Shown here piece by piece: positions 19,040 to 29,213 of a DNA stretch of 64,000 nucleotides. Under the pieces are notes generated by a model that ran no database searches, was not told the DNA's origin, and was given only the letters and a program-made list of their open reading frames with translations. The DNA is from JALORV01 sp963791235 (GTDB taxonomy: Bacteria; Pseudomonadota; Gammaproteobacteria; Burkholderiales; Burkholderiaceae_F), in NCBI GenBank assembly GCA_963791235.1, contig CAWBRW010000014.1, positions 17,256 to 81,255 of the forward strand, written 5' to 3'. The translations under genes were made by a program, and so were the position numbers. Numbering within the stretch: position 1 is the first letter of the stretch; every line of letters begins with the position of its first letter.

Positions 19040-19195
19040 CCCCCCAACGGCTGGGCCGTGAACGGCCTGATCCCCCAGGTGCTGCGGGTTGAGTGCGTCA
19101 ATCCAGGTTGTATGCAACTCACGGATGGCTCGCTCGTCAGGTCCCATCAGCTCTGGTTCAGACACCTTTGCCCCAAAGAAGGCAGCCAATGCCGA

Positions 19196-19870
19196 TCAAC
19201 TCCGGCTGGAAGCCATTCCGACCAGGCGGGCGATGACTATGGCCGGAAACAGGATGCCCAGAGTGGATAAGAAAGTGGCCAGCATTTTGGCGGAAGTACT
19301 CACGGCATAAATGTCTCCGAAGCCCACGGTAGTCAGTGAAGCCAGGCTGAAATAGATGAAGTGAACATAGTCATCGTCCGTCCCACTCAGCACGACATTG
19401 CCGCCTATGGAAACGCCGGTAGCGGCATGTATGACTTCCAGAGTCAGCGCTCCCATGAGTGCCAACAAGAGGTAAACATTAACCGCTCCGACAATCCGGT
19501 AAGTGTTCACGATCTGGTCGCGAAACAGCAGCCGGAGGTTGATAAAAATGAATACCAGCGTATTGGCGATGCCGATGACATTCTCCAGAACAAAGAATGA
19601 ATACGGGTTTTCTCCGAAACGAATGAGCCGCAGCGTCAGGTGAATGCTGAACAGAATTGCGGAGACGGATATGAGCCACACACTGCGTGTCGAGAATATC
19701 CCTGAAAAGAACACGCTGAGCAAAAGTATGTTGAACAGCAGTACTCCGCGACCACTGAATTCCATGATTACCGGGAGTACGAATACCGCGGCAATGAGCA
19801 TGATCAGCAAGGTGACGAAACTCGCATCCGCCAGCCAGTAAGACTGGAATTTTCTGATTAGATTTCGCAT
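19196..19870 (-). CDS. Potassium channel family protein (Ion_trans_2 pore)
   Basis: A 224-residue inner-membrane protein with about five hydrophobic segments in the first 140 residues. A classical pore follows: helix FIYFSLASLTTVGFGDIY with selectivity filter TVGFG, then an inner helix (LATFLSTLGILFPAIVIARLVG). No cytoplasmic RCK domain follows, and there is no charged voltage-sensor helix. Base composition is clearly less GC-rich than neighbouring genes, and repeat copy B begins about 125 bases from its 5' end, so recent acquisition is plausible. The family identification itself is firm. Confidence 0.9.
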   Translation of the reverse strand: MRNLIRKFQSYWLADASFVTLLIMLIAAVFVLPVIMEFSGRGVLLFNILLLSVFFSGIFSTRSVWLISVSAILFSIHLTLRLIRFGENPYSFFVLENVIGIANTLVFIFINLRLLFRDQIVNTYRIVGAVNVYLLLALMGALTLEVIHAATGVSIGGNVVLSGTDDDYVHFIYFSLASLTTVGFGDIYAVSTSAKMLATFLSTLGILFPAIVIARLVGMASSRS

Positions 19871-19997
19871 ACCGTAATGAAGTCAGAGTCGCTATTCGCC
19901 TTCGTGTTCTAACGTATCTGGAACCCAACGAAAATCATCGACGCGACCACAGCAACTGTGCCGATGACCTGCCTAATATTCGCGAGATCAACATCTG

Positions 19998-20182
19998 TTC
20001 GGCGGCATTAGTGTCGTAAACAGGGACCTAGCGTTGGCGCACGCCTGAGGCCAGGAGGTCAGCAATCTGATGTGCCCAAAGTCGCAAACAAGCGCTCGTT
20101 AAGAAAGCCGACAAAGGCGCGTTTCATCAGACACAGCCACAAAGGGCTGGTCTTGGTGCGGTTGCAGGTCTCAGGTCGCACC
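19998..20182 (-). repeat. Dispersed ~184-bp repeat, copy B
   Basis: Second long copy, homologous to 4865-5047 in the same orientation. Shared blocks include GTGTCGTAAACAG, CCTAGCGTTGG, CCTGAGGCCAGGAGGTCAG and AAACAAGCGCTCG. It supplies the last ~40 codons and the stop of the truncated gene at 20059-20313, so it joined that gene after the gene existed. Confidence 0.75.
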
Positions 20183-20313
20183 TGAACCGCCACTGCCTCG
20201 TGCGTCAGCGCCCTGTAGCCCACAGTGCCAAGGCCGACCGCCGCGGCGAACGCGCCGACCTCCATCGCTACCACCCCCACCAGCAGCCGCAGCAGGAACC
20301 GAAACCGGCGCAC
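20059..20313 (-). pseudogene. N-terminal half of a small membrane-protein gene, truncated by repeat B
   Basis: From a GTG at 20313 the frame reads a basic start and membrane helix (RRFRFLLRLLVGVVAMEVGAF), then GYRALTHEAVAV. From about 20182 it runs into repeat B and stops at 20059. The 'GYRALTHE' pattern is what I remember from the N-terminus of a conserved family whose C-terminus ends like the fragment at 22292-22720. I therefore read the two as complementary halves of one gene type. The link rests on recall of the family and on the residues, not on a search. Confidence 0.5.
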
Positions 20314-20549
20314 CTAGAACAAAGCAACCAGGCTCGCGGATCAGCAGCAGCACGACGAGCAGGCTGAAGCTAACGGCGGCAAGCAGCCATGGGTAGGCGG
20401 GGAGGCCACTGCTAACGAGCTGAGTATGGCCGCTCGCGCGCAATGCAGTAAGCCCGTTTCCGCGGCCCTTTGCTTCGCCTGGCGCAGCGCCTCAGAAAAG
20501 AAAGCGGCACGCAGATCCACTACCTGCGCGCCGTTCCCATACGCGGTCG

Positions 20550-22040
20550 CTACTGCGCTGCGGTCTCGAGTTCGCCGGTCGAGCTGCTGGTGCGGGTCGC
20601 ATCGAGGTCGTTGGCGGCCAGGCTGGCCACCACGCCGCGAGCATGTACGGCCGTGGACACGGCGGGAGGCACCGCCACCAAACTGTAGAACGCGGCAGCG
20701 TCGATCAGGTTGCCGTCGGCATCGCGATACCGCGAACTGGCGCCGGTTATCACCTTGAAACCCGCGAGCGTCAACTGCACCGTCGGCGTCTTCGCGTCGG
20801 CGGGGCCTTTGACCACGACCAACGGGTCGGCATCCGTGCGCTCGATCCGGGCGGCCGTCAGCGCCCCACCCGCATCCCGCCACCCCTTGACCTCGAGCCG
20901 CTCACCGGGGCTCAACGCCGCCAGTGTGATCGCGCGCGGCTGCATCGAGAACGATCCGCTGCGGTCGAGCACGATGGTGTCGGCAGTCAGCCGGAACGGT
21001 CGCCCGAGCAACGTCACCGTGCTGGCGGTCGCGTCCTTGGATTGCAGCCCGGCCTCCACACGCACGTTGGTCGGCAGCTTAAGTACCAGCCGCGCGGCCA
21101 TGAGCACGCCGTTGACGACCGGCCCCTCGGCTTCGACCCGCACACCGTTGGCGACATCGGCCGCGGTGCCGTTGCGGATCACGGCACCGGCGGCGTTCAC
21201 GACCCGCGTGTCGACCTTGAAGTTCGAGATCGACACGAAGTCGGTCACGTAACCCTCCACTTCGACTGCCGTGCCGTCTGGCCAGTGGATGCGATCACGA
21301 TCGCGATCACGCAGACGGTCGGCCGTCAGCAGTCCATTGGCGAACTGCTTGCCGCTTGCCTCGACCGTCATGCCGTTGGCCAGGCCCGCTGGCCGCTGGA
21401 GGGCCGCGACGCCGGAGAAATTCACCGTCAACGCTCCGATCGTGCAGGTGGCGGCGGCAAGGTTCAGGTTGGCGACTCGACCCTTGACCTCGACCGTGTC
21501 GACGTTATTGGCAAAGCTGCGCAGGCGTTCCATGCGCGTGGCCTGGACCCGGTTGTGGGCCGGATCGGGCAGGCAACTGACCTCGACCAGATCTCCAATC
21601 GCGAAGGCGTTCATGTCGCGCTGTGCGACGCCATCGAACACCGTGCCGTCATCGACATGGACGGTCTGGCCCATCACCTCGACCGTGTTCTGCACCCGGT
21701 TCATCGCGGTGATCGGTCCCTCCATGCAGTCGTTGTACTGGATGCTGTCGGCCACCGCAGTGCCATCAGAGCGAATGCGGGCGCGCACCTGCACCGTCAT
21801 GCCGATGCGCAGGCGGTCACGAGTCATCACCGCATCGTCCATCGTGACCGTTGCGGCCGAGTCGTCGAGCCGAATCCCATTGACGACCACGCTGCCGAAG
21901 CCGGTGATTGGCCCGACCACCGTGGTGGGGGTTTCCGTTGTGAGTGCCGTCACCGGCGAATCGTCGTCGCTACCTCCGCACGCAAACAGCAGCGGCACAA
22001 TAGCGACCATCAGTGCGTTGCCGAGAAACCGAGGGTTCAT
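20550..22040 (-). CDS. DUF5666-domain lipoprotein
   Basis: A 496-residue lipoprotein (signal VAIVPLLFACGGS) built from repeated OB-fold-like DUF5666 units. Recurring segments are GPITGFGSVVVNGIRLD, VEVKGRVANLN, AVEVEGYVTDFVSISNFKVD and VRVEAEGPVVNG. The start at 22040 has AAGGAG in front and opens the signal peptide. Function of the domain is unknown. A paralogue lies at 47630-49096. Here there is no DUF6502 partner; instead, halves of a broken gene flank it on both sides, so this copy may have moved as a segment. Confidence 0.88.
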   Translation of the reverse strand: MNPRFLGNALMVAIVPLLFACGGSDDDSPVTALTTETPTTVVGPITGFGSVVVNGIRLDDSAATVTMDDAVMTRDRLRIGMTVQVRARIRSDGTAVADSIQYNDCMEGPITAMNRVQNTVEVMGQTVHVDDGTVFDGVAQRDMNAFAIGDLVEVSCLPDPAHNRVQATRMERLRSFANNVDTVEVKGRVANLNLAAATCTIGALTVNFSGVAALQRPAGLANGMTVEASGKQFANGLLTADRLRDRDRDRIHWPDGTAVEVEGYVTDFVSISNFKVDTRVVNAAGAVIRNGTAADVANGVRVEAEGPVVNGVLMAARLVLKLPTNVRVEAGLQSKDATASTVTLLGRPFRLTADTIVLDRSGSFSMQPRAITLAALSPGERLEVKGWRDAGGALTAARIERTDADPLVVVKGPADAKTPTVQLTLAGFKVITGASSRYRDADGNLIDAAAFYSLVAVPPAVSTAVHARGVVASLAANDLDATRTSSSTGELETAAQ

Positions 22041-22291
22041 TCCTGATCTCCTTACGTAACCATTCCGTACTTCGGACTCTGCTCGCCCCACCTGAAGCGG
22101 ACCTGAAGCGCGCGCCTTTGCGTGCTGCGACAGTTCACATTCGTTTGACATAGATGAGCAAACCTGCATAAATGGCTTATCCACCCGGGAGGAGCGATGC
22201 GGGCGGACCAGGCTGCGACTGGCTTCGCCAGGAGTGGAGAGCGACTAGGGAGTGTCGCTCTCGAGGATTCTCGACAGAAAGGTCGGAAGGC

Positions 22292-22720
22292 TTACGGCTG
22301 CCATTCGCGAATCAGCACGCCGGTCGTCGAGATCCGGACGTCGAACTCTGCCGGCTCGGTAACCGGCACGAATGGGGCCGAACCGTATTCGGCGTCGAAC
22401 AGCGTCGCGAGGAAGGTGCAGCGCCGGCGCAGATTGAAGAGATCGATCGGCTTGTACGTGCCGAGGGCGCGTACGGTGCGCGGCGACACCTATTCGTCTT
22501 TCGGCGAGTGATACCGCCCCGCGATGCGGTCGAACCCGTATGCGGTGTGTAGCCCAAGCGGGTTAGCGACCGGCACTTCAGGATGTGCGCGTCAACGTAG
22601 ACCTCGTCGCATGCCAGCTCGAACGTCGATTAGCGGCCGACCGGGAAGCGCAGCGTCGCGCTGAATTTCTGCGAGCCCGCCGGCTGCGCACGGAAGTAAA
22701 TGACCAGTGGTGCCTGCGAA
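22292..22720 (-). pseudogene. C-terminal part of the same membrane-protein family, decayed
   Basis: Reading from about 22720 gives APLVIYFRAQPAGSQKF and SATLRFPVGR, then an in-frame stop, then STFELACDEVYVDAHILK. After frame changes it continues with PIDLFNLRRRCTFLATLFD, AEYGSAPFVPV and the terminal EFDVRISTTGVLIREWQP stop at 22292. Both an internal stop and shifts are present, so this is real decay rather than one read error. There is no start or membrane helix. The upstream edge coincides with the 20-bp tandem repeat at 22722. Confidence 0.6.
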
Positions 22721-22721
22721 C

Positions 22722-22790
22722 TGTTTGCGACTCTATTGCCGTGTTTACGACTTTAATGTCCTGTTTACGACATTAATTGCTAGGAACAAC
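22722..22790 (+). repeat. Three 20-bp tandem units (TGTTTRCGAC...), copy C
   Basis: Units begin at 22722, 22742 and 22762: TGTTTGCGACTCTATTGCCG, TGTTTACGACTTTAATGTCC and TGTTTACGACATTAATTGCT, followed by AGGAACAAC. The last unit plus tail matches copy D almost exactly, and the first resembles the internal motif of copy B (TGTTTGCGACTTTGGGC). Confidence 0.75.
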
Positions 22791-22811
22791 ATCACCACAG
22801 CTCACGCCGAC

Positions 22812-24668
<1,857 letters not shown>

Positions 24669-24822
24669 GCCTTCACCTCCTTGACGTCGGGGCAAAGCGT
24701 ACGCGGGAGCCGCCGATGCGAGCTTTCGAAAAGACTGCGAAAGTGGCTGAAAATTTCTTCGATGTGCAGTCTTGCAATTTTCTTTCTAATCGGCCACGCT
24801 GGAGACTGATTCATTCACCCCG

Positions 24823-25299
24823 ATGCCCAGTTCGAGACCTCTGATGCTCGACGACACCGACCGTCGCCTGTTGCGGCTGCTCCAGCAGGACAGCGCCTTG
24901 ACCAATCAGGAGCTCGCAGCGCGCGCTCACGTATCGCCGGCGACAGCTCTGCGGCGCGTGCGGCGGCTCGTCGACGCCGGGGTCATCGAACGGCAGATGG
25001 CGATCCTGTCTCCCGACGCGGTCGGGGTCGGGCTGACCGCGATACTCGAGGTGACCCTCGATGTGCAGAGCGCCGAGGCACTCGCGGACTTCGAGGCCGC
25101 CGCCGCGGCTGAAGCCGTGGTTCAGCAGTGCTACCGCGTGGCCAGCGGACCGGACTTCATCCTGATCGTCTTCGTGCTGGACATGCCGGCGTACCACGCC
25201 TTCGTGCATCGCGCGCTGACGGCCGATGCAAACGTGCGCAACGTGCGCAGCTTCTTTGCGGTCAGGCGCAGCAAGTTCGCCCCGGTGCTGCCGGTGTAG
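24823..25299 (+). CDS. Lrp/AsnC-family transcriptional regulator
   Basis: A 158-residue regulator with an N-terminal helix-turn-helix (DDTDRRLLRLLQQDSALTNQELA, VSPATALRRVRRLVDAGVIERQ) and a C-terminal RAM ligand-binding domain (LDVQSAEALADF, CYRVASGPDFILIVFV, NVRNVRSFFAVRRSKF). It is encoded opposite to and between glmS and glmU. The ATG at 24823 is used; 24844 is an alternative inside the same frame. The ligand is unknown. It may control the divergent glmS promoter, but nothing in the sequence proves it. Confidence 0.9.
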   Translation: MPSSRPLMLDDTDRRLLRLLQQDSALTNQELAARAHVSPATALRRVRRLVDAGVIERQMAILSPDAVGVGLTAILEVTLDVQSAEALADFEAAAAAEAVVQQCYRVASGPDFILIVFVLDMPAYHAFVHRALTADANVRNVRSFFAVRRSKFAPVLPV

Positions 25300-25319
25300 C
25301 GGCCGCGCTTCGCGACCCG

Positions 25320-26692
25320 CTAGCGGGATTTCTTCGCCGGACGCTTCCAGCCCTCCAGCGTCACCTGCTTGGCACGCGCCACGGTGAGCTTGCCGGCCGG
25401 TGCGTTCTTGCTCACCGTGGAGCCGGCGCCGATCGTCGCGCCGGCACCGATCTCGATCGGAGCGACCAGCACGGAGTTGGAGCCGGTCTGCGCGTCGTCA
25501 CCGATCGTGGTGCGGTGCTTGTTCACGCCGTCATAGTTCGCAATGATGGTCCCGGCACCGATGTTTACCCGCGCGCCGACGGTGGCATCGCCGACATAGG
25601 CAAGGTGGTTGGCCTTCGAGCCCTCGCCCATCGTCGAGTTCTTCACTTCGACGAAATTGCCGATGTGCACCTCATCGGCCAGGGACGAGGTCGGACGCAT
25701 GCGGGCGAACGGACCGATACGCGCCCGGGCACCGATCGTCGCGCTCTCGAGAAAACAGAACCCGAGCACCTCAGTGCCCGCGCCGACCTGGCAATCGCGC
25801 AGCACATTGTTTGGTCCGATGCGAACGCCGTCGCCGAGCACGACCCGCCCTTCAAAGACGCAGCCGACATCGATCGACACATCGGCTCCGCACGACAGCT
25901 CGCCACGGACGTCGATCCGCGCGGGGTCGGCCAGCGTGACCCCGCGCTCGAGCAGCGAATCGGCCAGTCGCCGCTGGTAGGCGCGTTCGAGCTGCGCCAG
26001 TTGTGCCTTGGAGTTGACCCCCAGCGTCTCGACGACCGCGTCCGGATGGGTCGCGTGCACGCTGATGCCTTCGGCCACCGCCTGCGCGATGATGTCCGTG
26101 AGGTAGTACTCGCGCTGCGCGTTGTTGTCCGAGAGTTGCGCCAGCCAGTCGCGCAGCCGGTGCGTCGGACGCGACGAGGATCCCGGTATTGACTTCGCGC
26201 AGCGCGCGCTCGGCCGGATGTCGCGTCCTTCTCCTCGACGATGCGCCGCACCTGTCCGTCGCCGCGCACGATGCGACCGTAGCCGTGCGGGTCATCGAGC
26301 AGCACCGTCAGCAGGCCGACGCCACGGCCGGCGGCGACCAGCAGGCGTTCGAGCGTGGCCGCCGACACGAGCGGCACGTCGCCGTAGAGCACCAGCGTGT
26401 GCGTGCCGTCGGCAAGGTGCGGAAGCGCCTGCATCACCGCGTGCCCGGTGCCGAGCTGCGGCTCCTGCAGCACAAAGACCACGTCGCGCTCCGCGGCAAA
26501 CGCCGTGCGCACCGCCTCGGCGCCATGGCCGACGACGACCACGATGCGCGGATTGGGCTGGCGCGCGGAAACGATGCGCGCAGTGTCGATGACGTGCGCT
26601 AACATCGGCCGGCCCGCAATGGGATGCAGTACCTTGGGCAGTGACGAGCGCATGCGCTTGCCCTGCCCCGCCGCCAGAATCACGATGTTCAT
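25320..26692 (-). CDS. glmU: Bifunctional UDP-GlcNAc pyrophosphorylase/GlcN-1-P acetyltransferase, two frameshifts as read
   Basis: Carries out the last two steps to UDP-GlcNAc. The N-terminal uridylyltransferase (LAAGQGKRMRSSLPKVLHP, GTGHAVMQALP, LYGDVPLV, GYGRIVR) reads from the ATG at 26692. The C-terminal left-handed beta-helix acetyltransferase (IGPFARMRP, GNFVEVKNS, ANHLAYVGDA, ANYDGVNKH) ends at 25320. Frame is lost after EEKDAT (~26222) and again after GILVAS (~26172). Removing one T at each place restores DATPAERALREVNTGILV and a normal ~456-residue enzyme. As glmU is essential, the shifts are probably read errors. Confidence 0.92.
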
Positions 26693-26711
26693 GGTGCGCA
26701 GGAGGTCATGA

Positions 26712-27617
26712 GTGCGCCGGGATTCTAAGTCACTGCTTGTCGTGCTCCGTTCCTGGCTGCTGCTGGCTGCGGCGATCGCGCTGTCGGCGTGCAGCACCGG
26801 CGTGCGGCTGGGTTACAACTACGCCGACACGCTGGTCACCTACTCGATCGATGGCTACGTCGGCCTGACGCCCGAGCAGGAGCAGCTGGTCAAGGAACGC
26901 GCCGCCGCGCTCGTGGCCTGGCACCGTTCGACACAGCTGCGCGACTATGTGCAGCTCATCGAGGCGACGCGCAGCAAGCTCGCCGGTCCAGTGACGGCCA
27001 CCGACGTGCTGGTGTTCAACCAGGCGGTCAACGCGCGCCTTGCAGCCCTCGGTGACCGCGCGGCACCGGATCTCGCCCAGCTGGCCTTGACGCTGACGCC
27101 GGACCAGATCACGAAGATGGAACGCAAGCTCGCCAGCGACAACTCGAAGGCGCGACGCGAGCTGGTGCAGTTCGCGGGCAAGGAAACCCTCGACGACCGC
27201 GTGAAGAAATACGCAGAGCGCGCGGAGTTCTGGTTCGGCAGCCTGTCGCGCGAGCAACTGGAAATCGTGCGCGCGTCGCTCGCGCAGCGGCCGAACAATG
27301 CCGCCTGGTGGATCGACGAACGCGAGCGTCGCCAGCGTGAGCTGATCGCGGTCGTGCAGCGGATCCAGGCCGAGCGCCCGAATGAGTCGACTGCCGCCGG
27401 ATGGGTGCGCGGCTACTTCTCGCAGTTGCAGAGTCCGGCCGATCCGGAGCGTCGACGCGCGATCGAGCAGTTCCGGGTCGGCAATGCGGAGCTGATCGCC
27501 CAGCTGATCAACGCCGCCTCGCCGGAGCAGAAAGCGGCGCTGTCGCGCAAGCTCGGCAGTTTTGTCGACGATCTGACCTCGCTGGCGAGCGAGCGGGCCG
27601 CGCCACCGCCCGGCTGA
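26712..27617 (+). CDS. DUF6279-family lipoprotein
   Basis: A 301-residue lipoprotein starting with GTG at 26712 behind AGGAGG. The signal and lipobox read LLLAAAIALSACSTG. The mature protein is helical with the family's characteristic opening (RLGYNYADTLVTYSIDGYVGLTPEQ) followed by long amphipathic helices. Function is unknown; it probably sits on the inner face of the outer membrane. It diverges from glmU with only 19 bases between the starts, so their promoters must overlap the coding ends. It converges on the symporter gene 14 bases downstream. Confidence 0.87.
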   Translation: MRRDSKSLLVVLRSWLLLAAAIALSACSTGVRLGYNYADTLVTYSIDGYVGLTPEQEQLVKERAAALVAWHRSTQLRDYVQLIEATRSKLAGPVTATDVLVFNQAVNARLAALGDRAAPDLAQLALTLTPDQITKMERKLASDNSKARRELVQFAGKETLDDRVKKYAERAEFWFGSLSREQLEIVRASLAQRPNNAAWWIDERERRQRELIAVVQRIQAERPNESTAAGWVRGYFSQLQSPADPERRRAIEQFRVGNAELIAQLINAASPEQKAALSRKLGSFVDDLTSLASERAAPPPG

Positions 27618-27631
27618 TCGCGCGGGCTGGC

Positions 27632-29131
27632 TTACTGCGCCGGCCGCTTTGACGCCTGTGTCGAGTGGTGACCGTGGCCGGCGTGCGAGTGCGGCCCGTG
27701 TGACGCGGTACGCGCGCGGTGGGCAACGTTGCCCTGGGTCGGTGCCAGCGAACCCGCCACCATGCCGATACCGGCCATGATGAAGCCGCCGAGCACCGAT
27801 GGGAACACTTCGGAGAGCGGCGTGAACTCGAGGATCGCCCAGGTGCTCATGCCGAGCACGATCGACCAGATCGCGCCCTGCGTCGTCGAGCGCTTCCAGT
27901 ACAGGCCGCACACCAGCGGCCAGAACGCTCCGACCACCGGGAACTGGTAGGCCATCGCGACCAGCTCATAGATCGGCGTGCCTTCCATGATGATCGAATA
28001 AATCAGCACGCAGACGGTGAAGACGAACACCGTGATGCGCATCGCGCGCAGCTCGCGCTTGTCCGACAGCGGGTGGAAGTTCTTCAGGATGTTCTCGACG
28101 AAGGTGGTCGAGGGCGCGAGCAGGGTCGCCGAGGCCGTCGACATGATCGCCGACAGCAGCGCGCCGAAGAACATCACCTGCAGCCACACCGGCATGCGCT
28201 CCAGCACCAGCGTCGGCAGGATCTTCTGCGTGTCTTGCTCTGCCAGCTGGGCAGCGACCTCCGGCATGATCACGAACGCCGCGACGCCGATGAACATCGG
28301 CACGAACGCGAAGGCGAGATAGGAGATTCCGCCGATGATCGGGCCCTTGACGGCGGTGTCGGCGTTCTTGGCCGACATCACGCGCTGGAACACGTCCTGC
28401 TGCGGAATCGAGCCGATCATGATCGTGATGGCCGCGCCGAGCCAGAACAGCCACGCGTGCAGCGTCGGTTCGGGAAAGAACTGGAACATCTCCTTGCCCG
28501 CGGCGTAGTCGACGACCTTGCCGGCGCCTCCAGCGAGATCCGCCGCGAACCAGGCGATCAGCGACAGGCCGACGACGATGATGATCATCTGCAGGAAGTC
28601 GGTCAGCGCCACTGACCACATGCCGCCGAACACCGTGTACACGAACACGATCGCGGTTCCCAGCGCCATGCCCTGCACCGTCGAGATCGCGCCGCCAGAG
28701 AGCATGTTGAAGACGAGCCCCAGCGCGGTGATCTGCGCGGCGACCCAACCAAGGTAGGAGATCAGGATCACCGAGGCGCTGAAGATCTCGACGCCCTTGC
28801 CATAGCGCTGCCGATAGAAGTCGCCGATCGTCAGCAGGTTCATGTTGTAAAGCTTCCGCGCGAAGAACATGCCGACGAAGATCAGGCAGAACGCCGCGCC
28901 GAACGGGTCCTCCACCGTCTTCTGCAACCCGCCCTCGACGAACTTCGACGGGATGCCCAGCACGGTTTCCGAACCGAACCACGTCGCGAACGTGGTCGTG
29001 ACAATCATGATCAGCGGCAGCGAGCGCCCGGCGACTGCGTAATCCGCGGTGTTCTTCACGCGCGTCGCGGCGTACAGGCCGATTGCGACCGAGGCGAGCA
29101 GGTAGAGGGCGACGAAGGCGATCAGGGTCAT
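27632..29131 (-). CDS. Sodium:solute symporter (SSS family) with His-rich tail
   Basis: A 499-residue inner-membrane transporter with about 13 membrane helices. Family features include VAGRSLPLIMIVTTTFATWFG near the N-terminus, IGDFYRQRYGKGVEIFSA, GSIPQQDVFQRVMSAKN and AIMSTASATLLAPSTTFVENI. Substrate cannot be deduced; relatives take up sugars, amino acids, pantothenate or solutes such as acetate. The C-terminal ~25 residues are rich in histidine (HGPHSHAGHGHH), an unusual tail that might bind metal. No accessory small subunit is next to it. The gene appears intact. Confidence 0.92.
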   Translation of the reverse strand: MTLIAFVALYLLASVAIGLYAATRVKNTADYAVAGRSLPLIMIVTTTFATWFGSETVLGIPSKFVEGGLQKTVEDPFGAAFCLIFVGMFFARKLYNMNLLTIGDFYRQRYGKGVEIFSASVILISYLGWVAAQITALGLVFNMLSGGAISTVQGMALGTAIVFVYTVFGGMWSVALTDFLQMIIIVVGLSLIAWFAADLAGGAGKVVDYAAGKEMFQFFPEPTLHAWLFWLGAAITIMIGSIPQQDVFQRVMSAKNADTAVKGPIIGGISYLAFAFVPMFIGVAAFVIMPEVAAQLAEQDTQKILPTLVLERMPVWLQVMFFGALLSAIMSTASATLLAPSTTFVENILKNFHPLSDKRELRAMRITVFVFTVCVLIYSIIMEGTPIYELVAMAYQFPVVGAFWPLVCGLYWKRSTTQGAIWSIVLGMSTWAILEFTPLSEVFPSVLGGFIMAGIGMVAGSLAPTQGNVAHRARTASHGPHSHAGHGHHSTQASKRPAQ

Positions 29132-29213
29132 GGCGAGCCGCGCGAAAAATTCGCGCGATTATGCGGCAATGACGAAGCGGCGTGCCGCCACTGCCCGGCC
29201 GTGAGGCTGACGC

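Noticed and set aside
20171..20443. A minus-strand ORF with one hydrophobic helix (WLLAAVSFSLLVVLLLI)
   Set aside because: No ribosome site, out of frame with the N-terminal fragment it overlaps, and the second half is shadow-like. A remnant is possible, not supportable as a gene.
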